From NCBI GenBank assembly GCA_030618605.1, contig JAUXDC010000007.1:1-32931 (forward strand): a DNA stretch of 32,931 bases, read 5' to 3'. This document shows positions 8,097 to 15,530 of this stretch, piece after piece (position 1 is the stretch's first letter; the number at the start of each line of letters is the position of its first letter). The translations under genes and the position numbers were made by a program. This DNA is from Holophagae bacterium (GTDB lineage: Bacteria > Acidobacteriota > Thermoanaerobaculia > Thermoanaerobaculales > Sulfomarinibacteraceae). The notes below the pieces were generated by a model. The model did no database searches. It was not told the DNA's origin and saw nothing but the letters and a program-made list of their open reading frames with translations.

Positions 8097-8759
8097 TCAC
8101 GCCTGGGGCGCGTCGGTGCCCTGACTGTACCGCTGGCTGTCCATCTCGATGAAGGTTTCCATCAACATGTTGGTGGCGGTTTCGATGTCACGCACGAAGC
8201 GGGTGATCTTGGTGTTGTACCAGTTGTAGGCCAACTGGGCCGGAATGGCGACGATCAGGCCGGTTGCGGTCGTGATCAACGCCTCCGAGATGCCGGACGC
8301 AACGGCGCCGGGATTGGTCAGTCCTTCGGACGCCAGGGTCGCAAAGCTCTTGATCATGCCGGTGACGGTCCCGAGGAAGCCCAACATCGGGGCGACGTTC
8401 GCCGTCGTGGCCAACACGCCCATGCGACGCTCAAGCCTGTCCAGCTCGTACATCGCGGCGTTTTCGATGGTCTTTTCGATGTCTTCACGAGTGTGACCGA
8501 AGCGCAGGAGGCCGGCCTTCATCACCGATGCCACCGGGCCGCGGCTTTGTTCGCAGACCTTGATTGCTTCTTTGACATTCCGGTTGACCAGAAGAGCCTT
8601 GCGGATCTTGGTCAGGAACTCATTGACATTGATCTTCGCTTTCGTAAAGACGATGTATCTCTCAATGATAAACGTCAGTGCCAGGAGCGAGAAAAAGAGA
8701 AGGGGCCACATCATGGGTCCACCCTGGCGGAAATAGGTTGCGAGCGTTCCGAACTGCAC
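8097..8759 (-). CDS. exbB: MotA/TolQ/ExbB proton channel family protein
   Basis: This 220-aa protein has an N-terminal transmembrane helix (MMWPLLFFSLLALTFIIERYIVF), a cytoplasmic helical domain and the two conserved C-terminal helices with family signatures ATTANVAPMLGFLGTVTGMIKSF and GISEALITTATGLIVAIPAQLAYNW. It forms the pentameric proton channel of the TonB motor together with ExbD. The start is a GTG (8757-8759), preceded by an excellent AGGAGG about 6 bases upstream. It is the first gene of the six-gene minus-strand operon. The upstream region holds a 7-bp inverted repeat that could be an operator. Confidence 0.93.
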   Translation of the reverse strand: MQFGTLATYFRQGGPMMWPLLFFSLLALTFIIERYIVFTKAKINVNEFLTKIRKALLVNRNVKEAIKVCEQSRGPVASVMKAGLLRFGHTREDIEKTIENAAMYELDRLERRMGVLATTANVAPMLGFLGTVTGMIKSFATLASEGLTNPGAVASGISEALITTATGLIVAIPAQLAYNWYNTKITRFVRDIETATNMLMETFIEMDSQRYSQGTDAPQA

Positions 8760-8824
8760 GATCTTCCTCCTATAGGTTACGAGTTTCCGGGTCTGGGCCG
8801 GCCCCAGAAATACCCAAAGTCCAA

Positions 8825-8852
8825 TTGTGACCTATTCCGGCGTGAGTCACAA
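8825..8852. promoter_or_regulatory. Inverted repeat TTGTGAC-N14-GTCACAA upstream of exbB
   Basis: A perfect 7-bp inverted repeat with a 14-bp spacer lies 66 bp upstream of the exbB GTG. The half-site TGTGAC resembles CRP/FNR-type half-sites, but the spacing is much wider than the N6 of those sites. It could be an operator for a dimeric repressor or a 5'-leader hairpin. No convincing -35/-10 pair was identified around it. Confidence 0.35.
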
Positions 8853-8932
8853 GAGTGATTCCGTCGGAATGGATCGATTTTTGTTGATCCACCCCTTCTC
8901 ATAAGAAAGGCAGGGAATCCTAGCACGAGGAT

Positions 8933-9018
8933 TTTCAAGACGTCAAGGTTCCGAGTTCCGAATATCAAGGTCCGAATTTCAAGTATCAAGTATCAAGTAT
9001 CAAGTGTCGAATATCAAG
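8933..9018. repeat. Degenerate tandem array of 7-bp units (TATCAAG / TTCCGAA type)
   Basis: From 8942 the sequence can be cut into eleven contiguous 7-mers: gtcaagg, ttccgag, ttccgaa, tatcaag, gtccgaa, tttcaag, three tatcaag, tgtcgaa, tatcaag. One more partial unit lies upstream at 8933-8939. The period holds although the units diverge. It fills the gap between the exbB leader and the end of ruvC. Confidence 0.85.
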
Positions 9019-9033
9019 TTTTTCAAGCCGAGT

Positions 9034-9516
9034 TCATAGTTCCTGTCGGGGACGGTGATGGATATGAGTCAGAGCAATGGCCATCGCATCCGCCGCATCG
9101 TGGGGCGGCGTCTTGCTGAGGCCGAGAAGGCGGCTGACCATGAAGGCGATCTGTGACTTCTCTGCTCGTCCGTGGCCGACGATTGACTTTTTGACCTCGG
9201 CAGGGGTGTAGTCGGTGACGCCGATCTTCGCCGATCCCAGAACCGAAAGGATCACTCCTCGAGCCTCTGCCAGGACAAACGTCGACCGTGGATTGCGGCC
9301 GGTAAACGGTGTCTCGACGGCCGCCTGGTCTGGATTTTGCTCCTCGACGATCTTGGCCAGCCGTAGGGCGAGATCGGCCAAACGGGTCGGACGGTCATCG
9401 CCTTTCGGCCTGATGACTCCGAAGTCGTGCAGCTGATACCGGTTGCCCTCTGCGGTCACCACCGCCCACCCTGTGGCGGCTGACCCCGGGTCAATGCCAA
9501 TGACCCGGGACGTCAG
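9034..9516 (-). CDS. ruvC: Crossover junction endodeoxyribonuclease RuvC
   Basis: The ORF track starts at an internal GTG (9462), which would remove the catalytic N-terminus. Reading upstream in frame gives TSRVIGIDPGSAATGWAVV, containing the essential first Asp (GIDPGS). The only initiator-like codon before it is CTG at 9514-9516, which overlaps the yebC stop TGA (CTCTGACG). From there the protein is 160 aa, close to the usual 165-175. Other catalytic residues are visible: Glu in AAVETPFTG and the Asp pair in PHDAADAMAIALTH. RuvC cleaves Holliday junctions in the cytoplasm with RuvAB. ruvA and ruvB do not follow; a 7-bp repeat array comes next. yebC-ruvC adjacency is conserved in many bacteria. 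Confidence 0.9.
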   Translation of the reverse strand: MTSRVIGIDPGSAATGWAVVTAEGNRYQLHDFGVIRPKGDDRPTRLADLALRLAKIVEEQNPDQAAVETPFTGRNPRSTFVLAEARGVILSVLGSAKIGVTDYTPAEVKKSIVGHGRAEKSQIAFMVSRLLGLSKTPPHDAADAMAIALTHIHHRPRQEL

Positions 9517-10262
9517 AGTGACTCCAGAATCGCTTCGTCGATGTCGAAATTTGCCCAGACGTTTTGAACATCATCTTGATCGTCGAAGGCCTCCATCAAA
9601 CGGATCATCTGCTGGGCTTTCTTGCCTTCAAGCTCGACAGTTGTCGATGGCTCCATATCGAACTGCGCGGCCTCGACCGTGACGCCGCCGGCCTCCAACG
9701 TCTCCTTGACCTGATGGAGTTCGTCCGGCGCCGTGAAAATCCGGAAGTACTCTTCGTCCTGGGTATCGAGATCTTCGGCGCCGGCTTCCAGGGCCTGTTC
9801 CAGTAACCAATCCTCGTCGATGTCGTCGGCGCGGGCCACCAGAATCAGACCCTTGCGGGTGAAAAGCCACCCTACACTCCCGTTTTCTCCAAGGTTTCCG
9901 TTGTATTTGGAGAAGAGGTGGCGAATCTCTGGAACGGTTCGATTTCGGTTATCCGTCAGGCATTCGAGCATCATGGCAACCCCGCCCGGGCCATATCCCT
10001 CGAACCGAACCTCCTCATAATGAACTCCGGGAAGTTCACCGGTACCGCGCTGGATCGCCCGGTTCATGTTGTCGGCAGGCATGTTTGCGCTCTTGGCTGC
10101 TGCGACCGCTGCCCGCAGGCGCGGATTGCTTTCGACATCACCGCCTCCCGCCCGGGCAGCGACGGTGATCTCGCGAATGATCTTGGTGAAGATCTTGGCC
10201 CGCTTGGCATCGGCCCGGCCCTTCTTGTGCTTGATGGTGCTCCATTTGCTGTGGCCCGACAT
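9513..10262 (-). CDS. yebC: YebC/PmpR/TACO1 family translation/transcription factor
   Basis: The 249-aa protein begins MSGHSKWSTIKHKKGRADAKRAKIFTKIIREI, the near-invariant YebC N-terminus. It continues through NPRLRAAVAAAKSANMPADNMNRAIQRGTGE and YGPGGVAMMLECLTDNRNRT, all family signatures, at the typical length. YebC proteins were annotated as DNA-binding regulators; the mitochondrial homologue TACO1 and recent bacterial work point to a role in translation of difficult (for example polyproline) sequences. That would be pertinent here, since the neighbouring kinase has a long Pro-Thr linker. It is the first gene of the yebC-ruvC unit, with CGGAGG before the ATG, and diverges from the kinase gene. 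Confidence 0.96.
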   Translation of the reverse strand: MSGHSKWSTIKHKKGRADAKRAKIFTKIIREITVAARAGGGDVESNPRLRAAVAAAKSANMPADNMNRAIQRGTGELPGVHYEEVRFEGYGPGGVAMMLECLTDNRNRTVPEIRHLFSKYNGNLGENGSVGWLFTRKGLILVARADDIDEDWLLEQALEAGAEDLDTQDEEYFRIFTAPDELHQVKETLEAGGVTVEAAQFDMEPSTTVELEGKKAQQMIRLMEAFDDQDDVQNVWANFDIDEAILESL

Positions 10263-10406
10263 AATGCCTCCGTAGCCCGGCAGGGTCTCTTTTTCTCACT
10301 CAATTACTTTCAATGAACTGAGCTGTCCTTGACAATAGCGCGTTGTGGTCCAGTTGTCGAAGTTAGTCGACTCGGGGCAAAAAAGGAATTTCCCGGAGCT
10401 GTGCGG

Positions 10407-10434
10407 TTGACTTCGTGGGCGGCTCGAACATAAT
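10407..10434 (+). promoter_or_regulatory. Sigma-70-like promoter for the kinase gene
   Basis: TTGACT (10407-10412) is followed after 16 bp by CATAAT (10429-10434), five of six matches to the consensus -10. An alternative -10, TAATAA, lies at N18. Transcription would begin near 10441, at the edge of an 8-bp inverted repeat. Confidence 0.5.
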
Positions 10435-10438
10435 AAAC

Positions 10439-10460
10439 GTGGACTCTTCACGGAGTCCAC
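10439..10460. promoter_or_regulatory. Perfect 8-bp inverted repeat at the kinase transcription start
   Basis: GTGGACTC-TTCACG-GAGTCCAC lies directly after the -10 box and 4 bp before a GGAGG. It could be an operator overlapping the start point or a 5'-end mRNA hairpin next to the ribosome-binding region. Confidence 0.45.
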
Positions 10461-10472
10461 TACTGGAGGATT

Positions 10473-10505
10473 ATGACAGTCCCACACCTGAGGATGGTGA
10501 TATGA
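10473..10505 (+). other. Possible 10-codon leader ORF overlapping the kinase start
   Basis: ATG at 10473 follows a GGAGG but with only 3 bases of spacing. It reads MTVPHLRMVI and stops at a TGA (10503-10505) that overlaps the kinase ATG (ATGA). Translation could couple to the kinase. The short spacing makes this weak; the kinase ATG has its own GAGG at 8 bases. Confidence 0.2.
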
Positions 10506-13198
10506 GCGCGAATATTCTTCTGATTGAGTACGAACCGCGATATGTCGAGCGAGTTCAAAAGGCACTGAGTGGCCCGAATTACACTGTGGAGGTTGTCGAC
10601 GACATCGACGCTGCTGTTGATGCGTGCGCGGCGTTTGAACCCCGCGCAGTGATCATGACCTCCGTGTTGCCGGGGATCAAGATCGAAGATGCCATCACCC
10701 AGCTGAGGGCCCGCGCCGGTTTGCGAACGACGCCGATTTTGATTCTGATGTCCGGCTACAAAGGTAAGGACCCCAAGGTGGATGCCGCGCGACATGCGGC
10801 TCAGGACATCTTGGAAAGGCCGTTCACGGGAGACGTGCTGTTCAAGCGCCTCGAGGTGATGTTGAACGAAGCAACCGACCCAGCTGCCACCCAGGCGATT
10901 CCGCAGGATATGCTTGAGGCGCTTCGGCGGAACGCCGGCGCTGAAGACGAGAGTTTTACCTCAGATGAATTGTTCGGCGACATCCTTTCCGATGTCGAAA
11001 GCGTCGATCTTTCAAAGAAAGTTGGGCCCGAGGACGTTCCTGCACCGAAACCTGGTGTCGCCAAGGTCGATGATGTGTTGGCCGGGTTGGTGGAGAAAAA
11101 ACAAGAGCCCCGTCCCGTCAAACCAGCAGCGAAGTCTCCGGAAACCGACGTTGACGCGATCCTGTCGGAAACATTGGCCGGCATGGACATTCAACCCCTT
11201 CGCAAGGCAAAGAAAAGTGAGCCCGCGGCGTCGCCCAAGGCCCCACCGGTTTCGTTGCCCCCTGAGCCCAAGCCCGCCGAGGCATCGCCGGCATCTCCTG
11301 AAACCCAGAAGGGCGCAGAGACTTCGAAGTCGTCGAAGGACGATGACAATCAATTTGGTCAGTACGTCCTCAAGGAACACATTGCTACCGGTGGAATGGC
11401 CGAGGTGTTCAAGGCGCGGATGATGGGCATGGAGGGCTTCCAAAAGACGGTTGCCATCAAGCGGATTCTGCCGCACCTGACGGACAACGACGAGTTCGTC
11501 ACCATGTTCATCGACGAAGCCAAGCTGGCCGCCCAGTTGAACCACAACAACATCATCCACATCTACGATCTCGGTAAGATCGATCGGTCCTACTACATTG
11601 CGATGGAGTACATCGAGGGACAGGACTTGCGGTCCCTGTTGAAGAAATGTAGAGATCGTGAGGACCATCCTCCGATTCCGATCTCGCTCCACATCGCGAC
11701 AATGTTGGCCTCTGCGCTGGACTATGCGCATCGAAAGCAGGATTTTGAGGACCGGGACCTCGGACTCGTTCACCGGGACGTGTCGCCACAAAACGTACTG
11801 ATCTCCAACGACGGTGATATCAAGCTCTGCGATTTTGGGATTGCCAAGGCGGCTTCAAAGGCATCCCATACCCGCGCCGGCGCCCTCAAGGGCAAGCTGC
11901 AGTACATGTCGCCGGAGCAGGCTTGGGGCAAGAGCATCGACCACCGGTCGGACATCTTCTCCCTGGGACTGGTGTTGTACGAGATGTTGACTGGCACGAA
12001 GGTCTTTGCCGGCGATTCTGAACTCTCTATTCTCGAGCAGGTTCGAAATCCCAAGGTAGCAGCGCCCTCTGACTTCAACCCGGATGTTCCGGAAGATGTC
12101 GAGACGGTTGTCCTCAAGGCTCTCGAATCCGACCCTGGGGATCGCTATCAATCGGCCCGTGAGTTTCAAAGCGACCTCGAAGAGGTCATGCGGAAATACG
12201 GATGGACGGTTGACCCGGCGGCTTTGGCTCGGTTCATGAGGGAATTATCCAAGGACAAGAAATTCACACAGATTCCTGGGCGGAAGGTTTCGACGAAGAA
12301 AGTTGCCAAGGAGAAAAGATCGCCCGTAGCGATTCCGCCTGTTGAGCCGCTTCCGGCGGTCCCTCCGGCTGAATCGATGCCACGTCCCGAGGACGGTGCC
12401 GAGCCGGTTGCCGTGGAGGAGGCAGCTGCCGTTTCCGGCGCCTCGGGCGGCGGCGATTCGTTCCCCATGAAATGGCTCTTGATCGGCGCCGCAGCATTGG
12501 TGATCGTTGTTGGTGGCCTCTGGATGGTGATGAGTGGCGGAGGCTCGGAGAGTCCACCCAGCAAGGCCGATTCGCCGGCAGTTGCCGCGGTCGAAACCCC
12601 AACGGTGGCGCCCGGGCTGATGACTGAAGAGGAGATGGTGGCGGCCGCCGCACAGGCAGCGGCGGAGATGGTCGAGGAGAAGAGCCAAGAGATGCGGGAA
12701 CGCCTCGAAGAAGAGTTCCCGACGCCGACACCCATTCCCCCGACTCCGACGCCTGCGCCTACACCGACGCCTGAGCCTACGCCCGAGCCGACCCCCACCC
12801 CAGCGCCGGCAGCACCCGCGGCAACGCCGACTCCGATTCCACCAACCCCTACTCCGACTCCGATCCCCCCGACGCCAACACCAACGGTTCAGGAGGGAGA
12901 CATTGTCAAGCCGGGTGGGACAGGAGTGGTTTTGCCCACGATCATCAACAGGGCAACCCCCAAGTATCCGAAAATGGCACTCAAGATGCGGTCGGAAGGA
13001 ACCGTGACCCTGGAGATCCTGATTGGAACCACCGGAACCATTGAGCAGGTCAAGATGCTGAATTGCAGTCGTCCGGGTGTCGGTTTCGAGAAGGCTGCCG
13101 AAGATGCGGTACGGAAGTGGACCTACAAACCCGCAACCAAGAATAATGTAAAAGTTCGAATGTGGATTCCAGTTCGAATTCCGTTCAGCGTTCGTTGA
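10502..13198 (+). CDS. Fusion protein: pseudo-receiver, Ser/Thr protein kinase, TM helix, Pro-Thr linker, TonB C-terminal domain
   Basis: The protein has 898 aa from the ATG at 10502; the GTG at 10415 lies in the promoter region. Residues 1-120 form a CheY-like receiver, but the phosphoacceptor Asp is Thr 53 (MTSVLPG), the acidic pocket is IEYEP and the conserved Lys is Arg (ERPF), so it is probably not phosphorylated. An acidic/Pro linker follows. The Hanks-type kinase begins near 285, with glycine loop GGMAEVF, ATP-binding Lys about 320 (VAIKRI), catalytic HRDVSPQN (424-431), DFG (444-446) and YMSPEQ; all catalytic residues are present. A transmembrane helix is at about 656-678 (MKWLLIGAAALVIVVGGLW). 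A TPTPxP linker runs from about 740 to 796. The C-terminal 85 residues are a TonB domain (PKYPKMALKMRSEGTVTLEILIGTTG...AVRKWTYKP). The kinase would be cytoplasmic and the TonB domain periplasmic. Unlike the operon TonB, its helix has no His, so ExbBD coupling is uncertain. Confidence 0.92.
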   Translation: MSANILLIEYEPRYVERVQKALSGPNYTVEVVDDIDAAVDACAAFEPRAVIMTSVLPGIKIEDAITQLRARAGLRTTPILILMSGYKGKDPKVDAARHAAQDILERPFTGDVLFKRLEVMLNEATDPAATQAIPQDMLEALRRNAGAEDESFTSDELFGDILSDVESVDLSKKVGPEDVPAPKPGVAKVDDVLAGLVEKKQEPRPVKPAAKSPETDVDAILSETLAGMDIQPLRKAKKSEPAASPKAPPVSLPPEPKPAEASPASPETQKGAETSKSSKDDDNQFGQYVLKEHIATGGMAEVFKARMMGMEGFQKTVAIKRILPHLTDNDEFVTMFIDEAKLAAQLNHNNIIHIYDLGKIDRSYYIAMEYIEGQDLRSLLKKCRDREDHPPIPISLHIATMLASALDYAHRKQDFEDRDLGLVHRDVSPQNVLISNDGDIKLCDFGIAKAASKASHTRAGALKGKLQYMSPEQAWGKSIDHRSDIFSLGLVLYEMLTGTKVFAGDSELSILEQVRNPKVAAPSDFNPDVPEDVETVVLKALESDPGDRYQSAREFQSDLEEVMRKYGWTVDPAALARFMRELSKDKKFTQIPGRKVSTKKVAKEKRSPVAIPPVEPLPAVPPAESMPRPEDGAEPVAVEEAAAVSGASGGGDSFPMKWLLIGAAALVIVVGGLWMVMSGGGSESPPSKADSPAVAAVETPTVAPGLMTEEEMVAAAAQAAAEMVEEKSQEMRERLEEEFPTPTPIPPTPTPAPTPTPEPTPEPTPTPAPAAPAATPTPIPPTPTPTPIPPTPTPTVQEGDIVKPGGTGVVLPTIINRATPKYPKMALKMRSEGTVTLEILIGTTGTIEQVKMLNCSRPGVGFEKAAEDAVRKWTYKPATKNNVKVRMWIPVRIPFSVR

Positions 13199-13224
13199 TT
13201 TTTATTGAATGAGGAGGAAGAACG

Positions 13225-13449
13225 ATGACCCTTTCAGACGGCCAGAAGAAGCTCTACGAAGATGTGTTGCAACAAGAGAAAAAGCAGATCGAAGATTTTG
13301 AAGCCCAGATTCAAGAAGAATTGGCTGCGGTGAAAGCGAAGATTTCGGATCTCCAGGGAGCACAGAAAGCGGCGCATCAGATGTATCATGCTGCATGCGA
13401 GCGCCTGGGGATTCCCAACGAATTTGAGGATGAAGGTTCCCAGGATTAA
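13225..13449 (+). CDS. Small coiled-coil protein of unknown function, 74 aa
   Basis: This small acidic protein (MTLSDGQKKLYEDVLQQEKKQIEDFEAQIQEELAAVKAKISDLQ...) is almost entirely predicted helix with heptad-like spacing of hydrophobics. It ends in an acidic tail. It has no signal peptide or membrane segment. GAGGAGG precedes the ATG, which lies 26 bp after the kinase stop, and a hairpin terminator follows, so it is probably co-transcribed with the kinase. It may be a partner or substrate of that kinase, which is inference from position only. I do not recognise a family. Confidence 0.75.
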   Translation: MTLSDGQKKLYEDVLQQEKKQIEDFEAQIQEELAAVKAKISDLQGAQKAAHQMYHAACERLGIPNEFEDEGSQD

Positions 13450-13467
13450 GGGGACGATCCGCCGATT

Positions 13468-13492
13468 CAAACCCCGGCTCTGCCGGGGTTTG
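13468..13492 (+). terminator. Hairpin terminator after the kinase/coiled-coil unit
   Basis: CAAACCCCGG-CTCTG-CCGGGGTTTG is a perfect 10-bp stem, followed by a short T-rich stretch (attgtgt). It separates the kinase unit from accD. Confidence 0.75.
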
Positions 13493-13543
13493 ATTGTGTC
13501 GCCACCGGTGGACTGGCGACGGAGCGATGGGACGGAGTAAAGG

Positions 13544-14344
13544 ATGAAAAAAGGACAGGGGGTCCCTCGGGGCCTGTGGGTCAAATGCGAACGATGCGGG
13601 GCGATTCTTTACCACAAAGAGGCGACCGCGAATTTGCACGTCTGTCCGAAGTGTGACTATCACTTCAAAATGTCGGCCCACGAGCGCCTGGGTTCCCTCT
13701 TTGACGGCGGTCGGTATAAGACTCTGTTCAATCGCATTCGATCGACCGATCCGCTGGAGTTCAAGGATTCGAAGGAATACAAAGAAAGAATCAAGGTCTA
13801 TCAGAAGAAGGTTGGTCCGCAGGATGCGGTCGTCGTCGGCCAAGGCGAGATTGATCGGGGGCCGACCATTATTGCTGCCATGGAGTATGGCTTTATGGGC
13901 GGGTCAATGGGTTCTGCGGTTGGCGAAAAGATAGCGCTCGCAGGCGAGCGGTGTCTCAATCGTCGGTTGCCGCTGGTGATCATTGCGTGTTCCGGTGGCG
14001 CCAGAATGCAGGAGGGGATTCTCTCCCTGATGCAGATGGCAAAGATATCAGCAGTCCTGGGACGGATGCGAGAGAAAAGACTGGCCTTCATCTCGGTCTT
14101 GACCGATCCGACGACCGGCGGTGTCACGGCCAGTTTCGCCATGCAGGGCGACCTCAACATCGCCGAGCCGGCCTCATTGATCGGGTTTGCGGGCCCTAGG
14201 GTGATCGAGCAGACCATCCGGCAGACCCTGCCGGATGGTTTCCAACGTTCCGAGTTCCTCCTGGAACACGGCATGCTTGATCGGATCGTTCATCGCCACG
14301 AGTTGAAGTCGACCCTCGCCACATGCCTGGGTTACTTCCGGTAA
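13544..14344 (+). CDS. accD: Acetyl-CoA carboxylase carboxyltransferase subunit beta
   Basis: The 266-aa protein has the N-terminal zinc ribbon CERC...CPKC (Cys 15, 18, 34, 37) and the carboxyltransferase crotonase fold. The oxyanion segments are clear: MGGSMGSAVGEKI, CSGGARMQEGILSLMQMAK and DPTTGGVTASFA, then GFAGPRVIEQTI. AccD pairs with AccA to transfer the carboxyl group from biotin to acetyl-CoA, the first step of fatty-acid synthesis. Length is near the family norm. It heads the accD-folC-dgt-rpiB run, and accD-folC adjacency is common in bacteria. accA is not in the window. The end overlaps folC by 22 bp. Confidence 0.97.
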   Translation: MKKGQGVPRGLWVKCERCGAILYHKEATANLHVCPKCDYHFKMSAHERLGSLFDGGRYKTLFNRIRSTDPLEFKDSKEYKERIKVYQKKVGPQDAVVVGQGEIDRGPTIIAAMEYGFMGGSMGSAVGEKIALAGERCLNRRLPLVIIACSGGARMQEGILSLMQMAKISAVLGRMREKRLAFISVLTDPTTGGVTASFAMQGDLNIAEPASLIGFAGPRVIEQTIRQTLPDGFQRSEFLLEHGMLDRIVHRHELKSTLATCLGYFR

Positions 14345-15528
14345 GCCTAGAAAAAAGGCGACCTGGGCGGATTCGCCCCAGTCTCGATCGACTGACCGAA
14401 GCACTTCAGTGCCTGGGGAATCCACAGAACACATTTTCATCAACGCTGCTGGTTGGGACCAACGGCAAGGGGTCGACCGCAGCGATGTTGGAGAGAATTC
14501 TGTCTGCCGGCGGAGTCAAAACCGGTTTGACGACCTCGCCCCATCTCGTTCGGGTCCATGAGCGAATTCGGGTTGACGGGGGTGAGATCGGTGACGACCG
14601 GCTCGTGGTGATTCTCGACATGCTCGAGGCCTACCCCGACTTGACCTTCTTCGAAACGCTGATGGCAGCGGCCTTCATGCACTTTGCGGAAAGTGGGGTC
14701 GAAGTCGCTGTGCTCGAGGCGGGCATGGGTGGTCGCTGGGATGCCTCACGGGCTGCCTGCAGTGCCGTCGTCGGATTGACCAATGTCGGTTCGGACCACA
14801 GCCGGTGGCTGGGTGATCGGCCGGAGGCGATTGCGGACGACAAAGGTGCGGCACTGGCCGCTGCCGATATCGGAATCTACGGCCCTCAGGTGGACCGATG
14901 GGTCATCGAGCAATTGGGCCTGCCCGGAGCGAGGGAAGCGTCTTCGTTGGTGAAGGTCCGGCCGGGCGCCGGCGGTGGGAGGGTTGAAACGAGGTGGCCC
15001 GGCTCTGATTGGACTGAGCTGACACTGCCGTTGCAAGGAGAGCATCAACGGGCCAATCTGCACCTCGCCCTGGCGATGGCCGAGGCCTGCCGGGAGTTGG
15101 GCTGGATTGGTCCGATGAACGCGGAGATTGTCGCCGAAGCACTCGGTGGCACGTACTGGCCTGGCCGGTTGTCCCAAACCCGTGTTGGAGGACGAACGCT
15201 GCTCCTGGATGGGGCGCACAATCTCGAAGCGTGCGAGAGCCTGGCGGCATTCCTCAAAGAGCAATCCGTCCGGTACAACCTGGTCTTTGCCTGTCTTGAC
15301 GACAAGCCCGTTGGAGCGATGGCTGATATCCTCCGGCCGGTCGTCGGCGATGTCGCTGTTTGCCCCTTGAAGGACCCAAGGGCTCTGCCGGTCGAAGCTC
15401 TCCTCGAGGCCTTTCCGGGCGCCATCGTCTGTTCGGATCCGGTTGGCGCCGTGATGAGCCTGAGTGATCCGGTCCTCGCGGCGGGGAGTCTACGGCTTGT
15501 TGGAGCTCTCTTGAGTATGGGAGGTTGA
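14323..15528 (+). CDS. folC: Bifunctional folylpolyglutamate/dihydrofolate synthase FolC
   Basis: The 401-aa Mur-ligase-family protein has the P-loop VGTNGKGSTAAML, the SPHLVRVHERIRVDG segment, VLEAGMGGRWDAS, TNVGSDHSRWLG and the C-terminal DGAHNLEA. These are the standard FolC motifs. It adds glutamate to folates, and in bifunctional forms also makes dihydrofolate from dihydropteroate. The ATG at 14323 lies inside the end of accD. The N-terminus is slightly shorter than typical (starting at about RIRPSLDRLTEALQCLGNPQ), but no better upstream start was seen. It is co-transcribed with accD and followed two bases later by dgt. Confidence 0.93.
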   Translation: MPGLLPVSLEKRRPGRIRPSLDRLTEALQCLGNPQNTFSSTLLVGTNGKGSTAAMLERILSAGGVKTGLTTSPHLVRVHERIRVDGGEIGDDRLVVILDMLEAYPDLTFFETLMAAAFMHFAESGVEVAVLEAGMGGRWDASRAACSAVVGLTNVGSDHSRWLGDRPEAIADDKGAALAAADIGIYGPQVDRWVIEQLGLPGAREASSLVKVRPGAGGGRVETRWPGSDWTELTLPLQGEHQRANLHLALAMAEACRELGWIGPMNAEIVAEALGGTYWPGRLSQTRVGGRTLLLDGAHNLEACESLAAFLKEQSVRYNLVFACLDDKPVGAMADILRPVVGDVAVCPLKDPRALPVEALLEAFPGAIVCSDPVGAVMSLSDPVLAAGSLRLVGALLSMGG

Positions 15529-15530
15529 TC

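Noticed and set aside
8942-9018. CRISPR array
   Set aside because: Units are contiguous 7-mers with no spacers and no cas genes are present.
11012-11791. 259-aa minus-strand ORF inside the kinase gene
   Set aside because: Shadow of the kinase coding frame; no signal for translation and no domain.
12718-12890. Assembly artefact or microsatellite in the Pro-Thr stretch
   Set aside because: The repeat is in frame, codon use varies and it forms the expected periplasmic linker between the membrane helix and the TonB domain.
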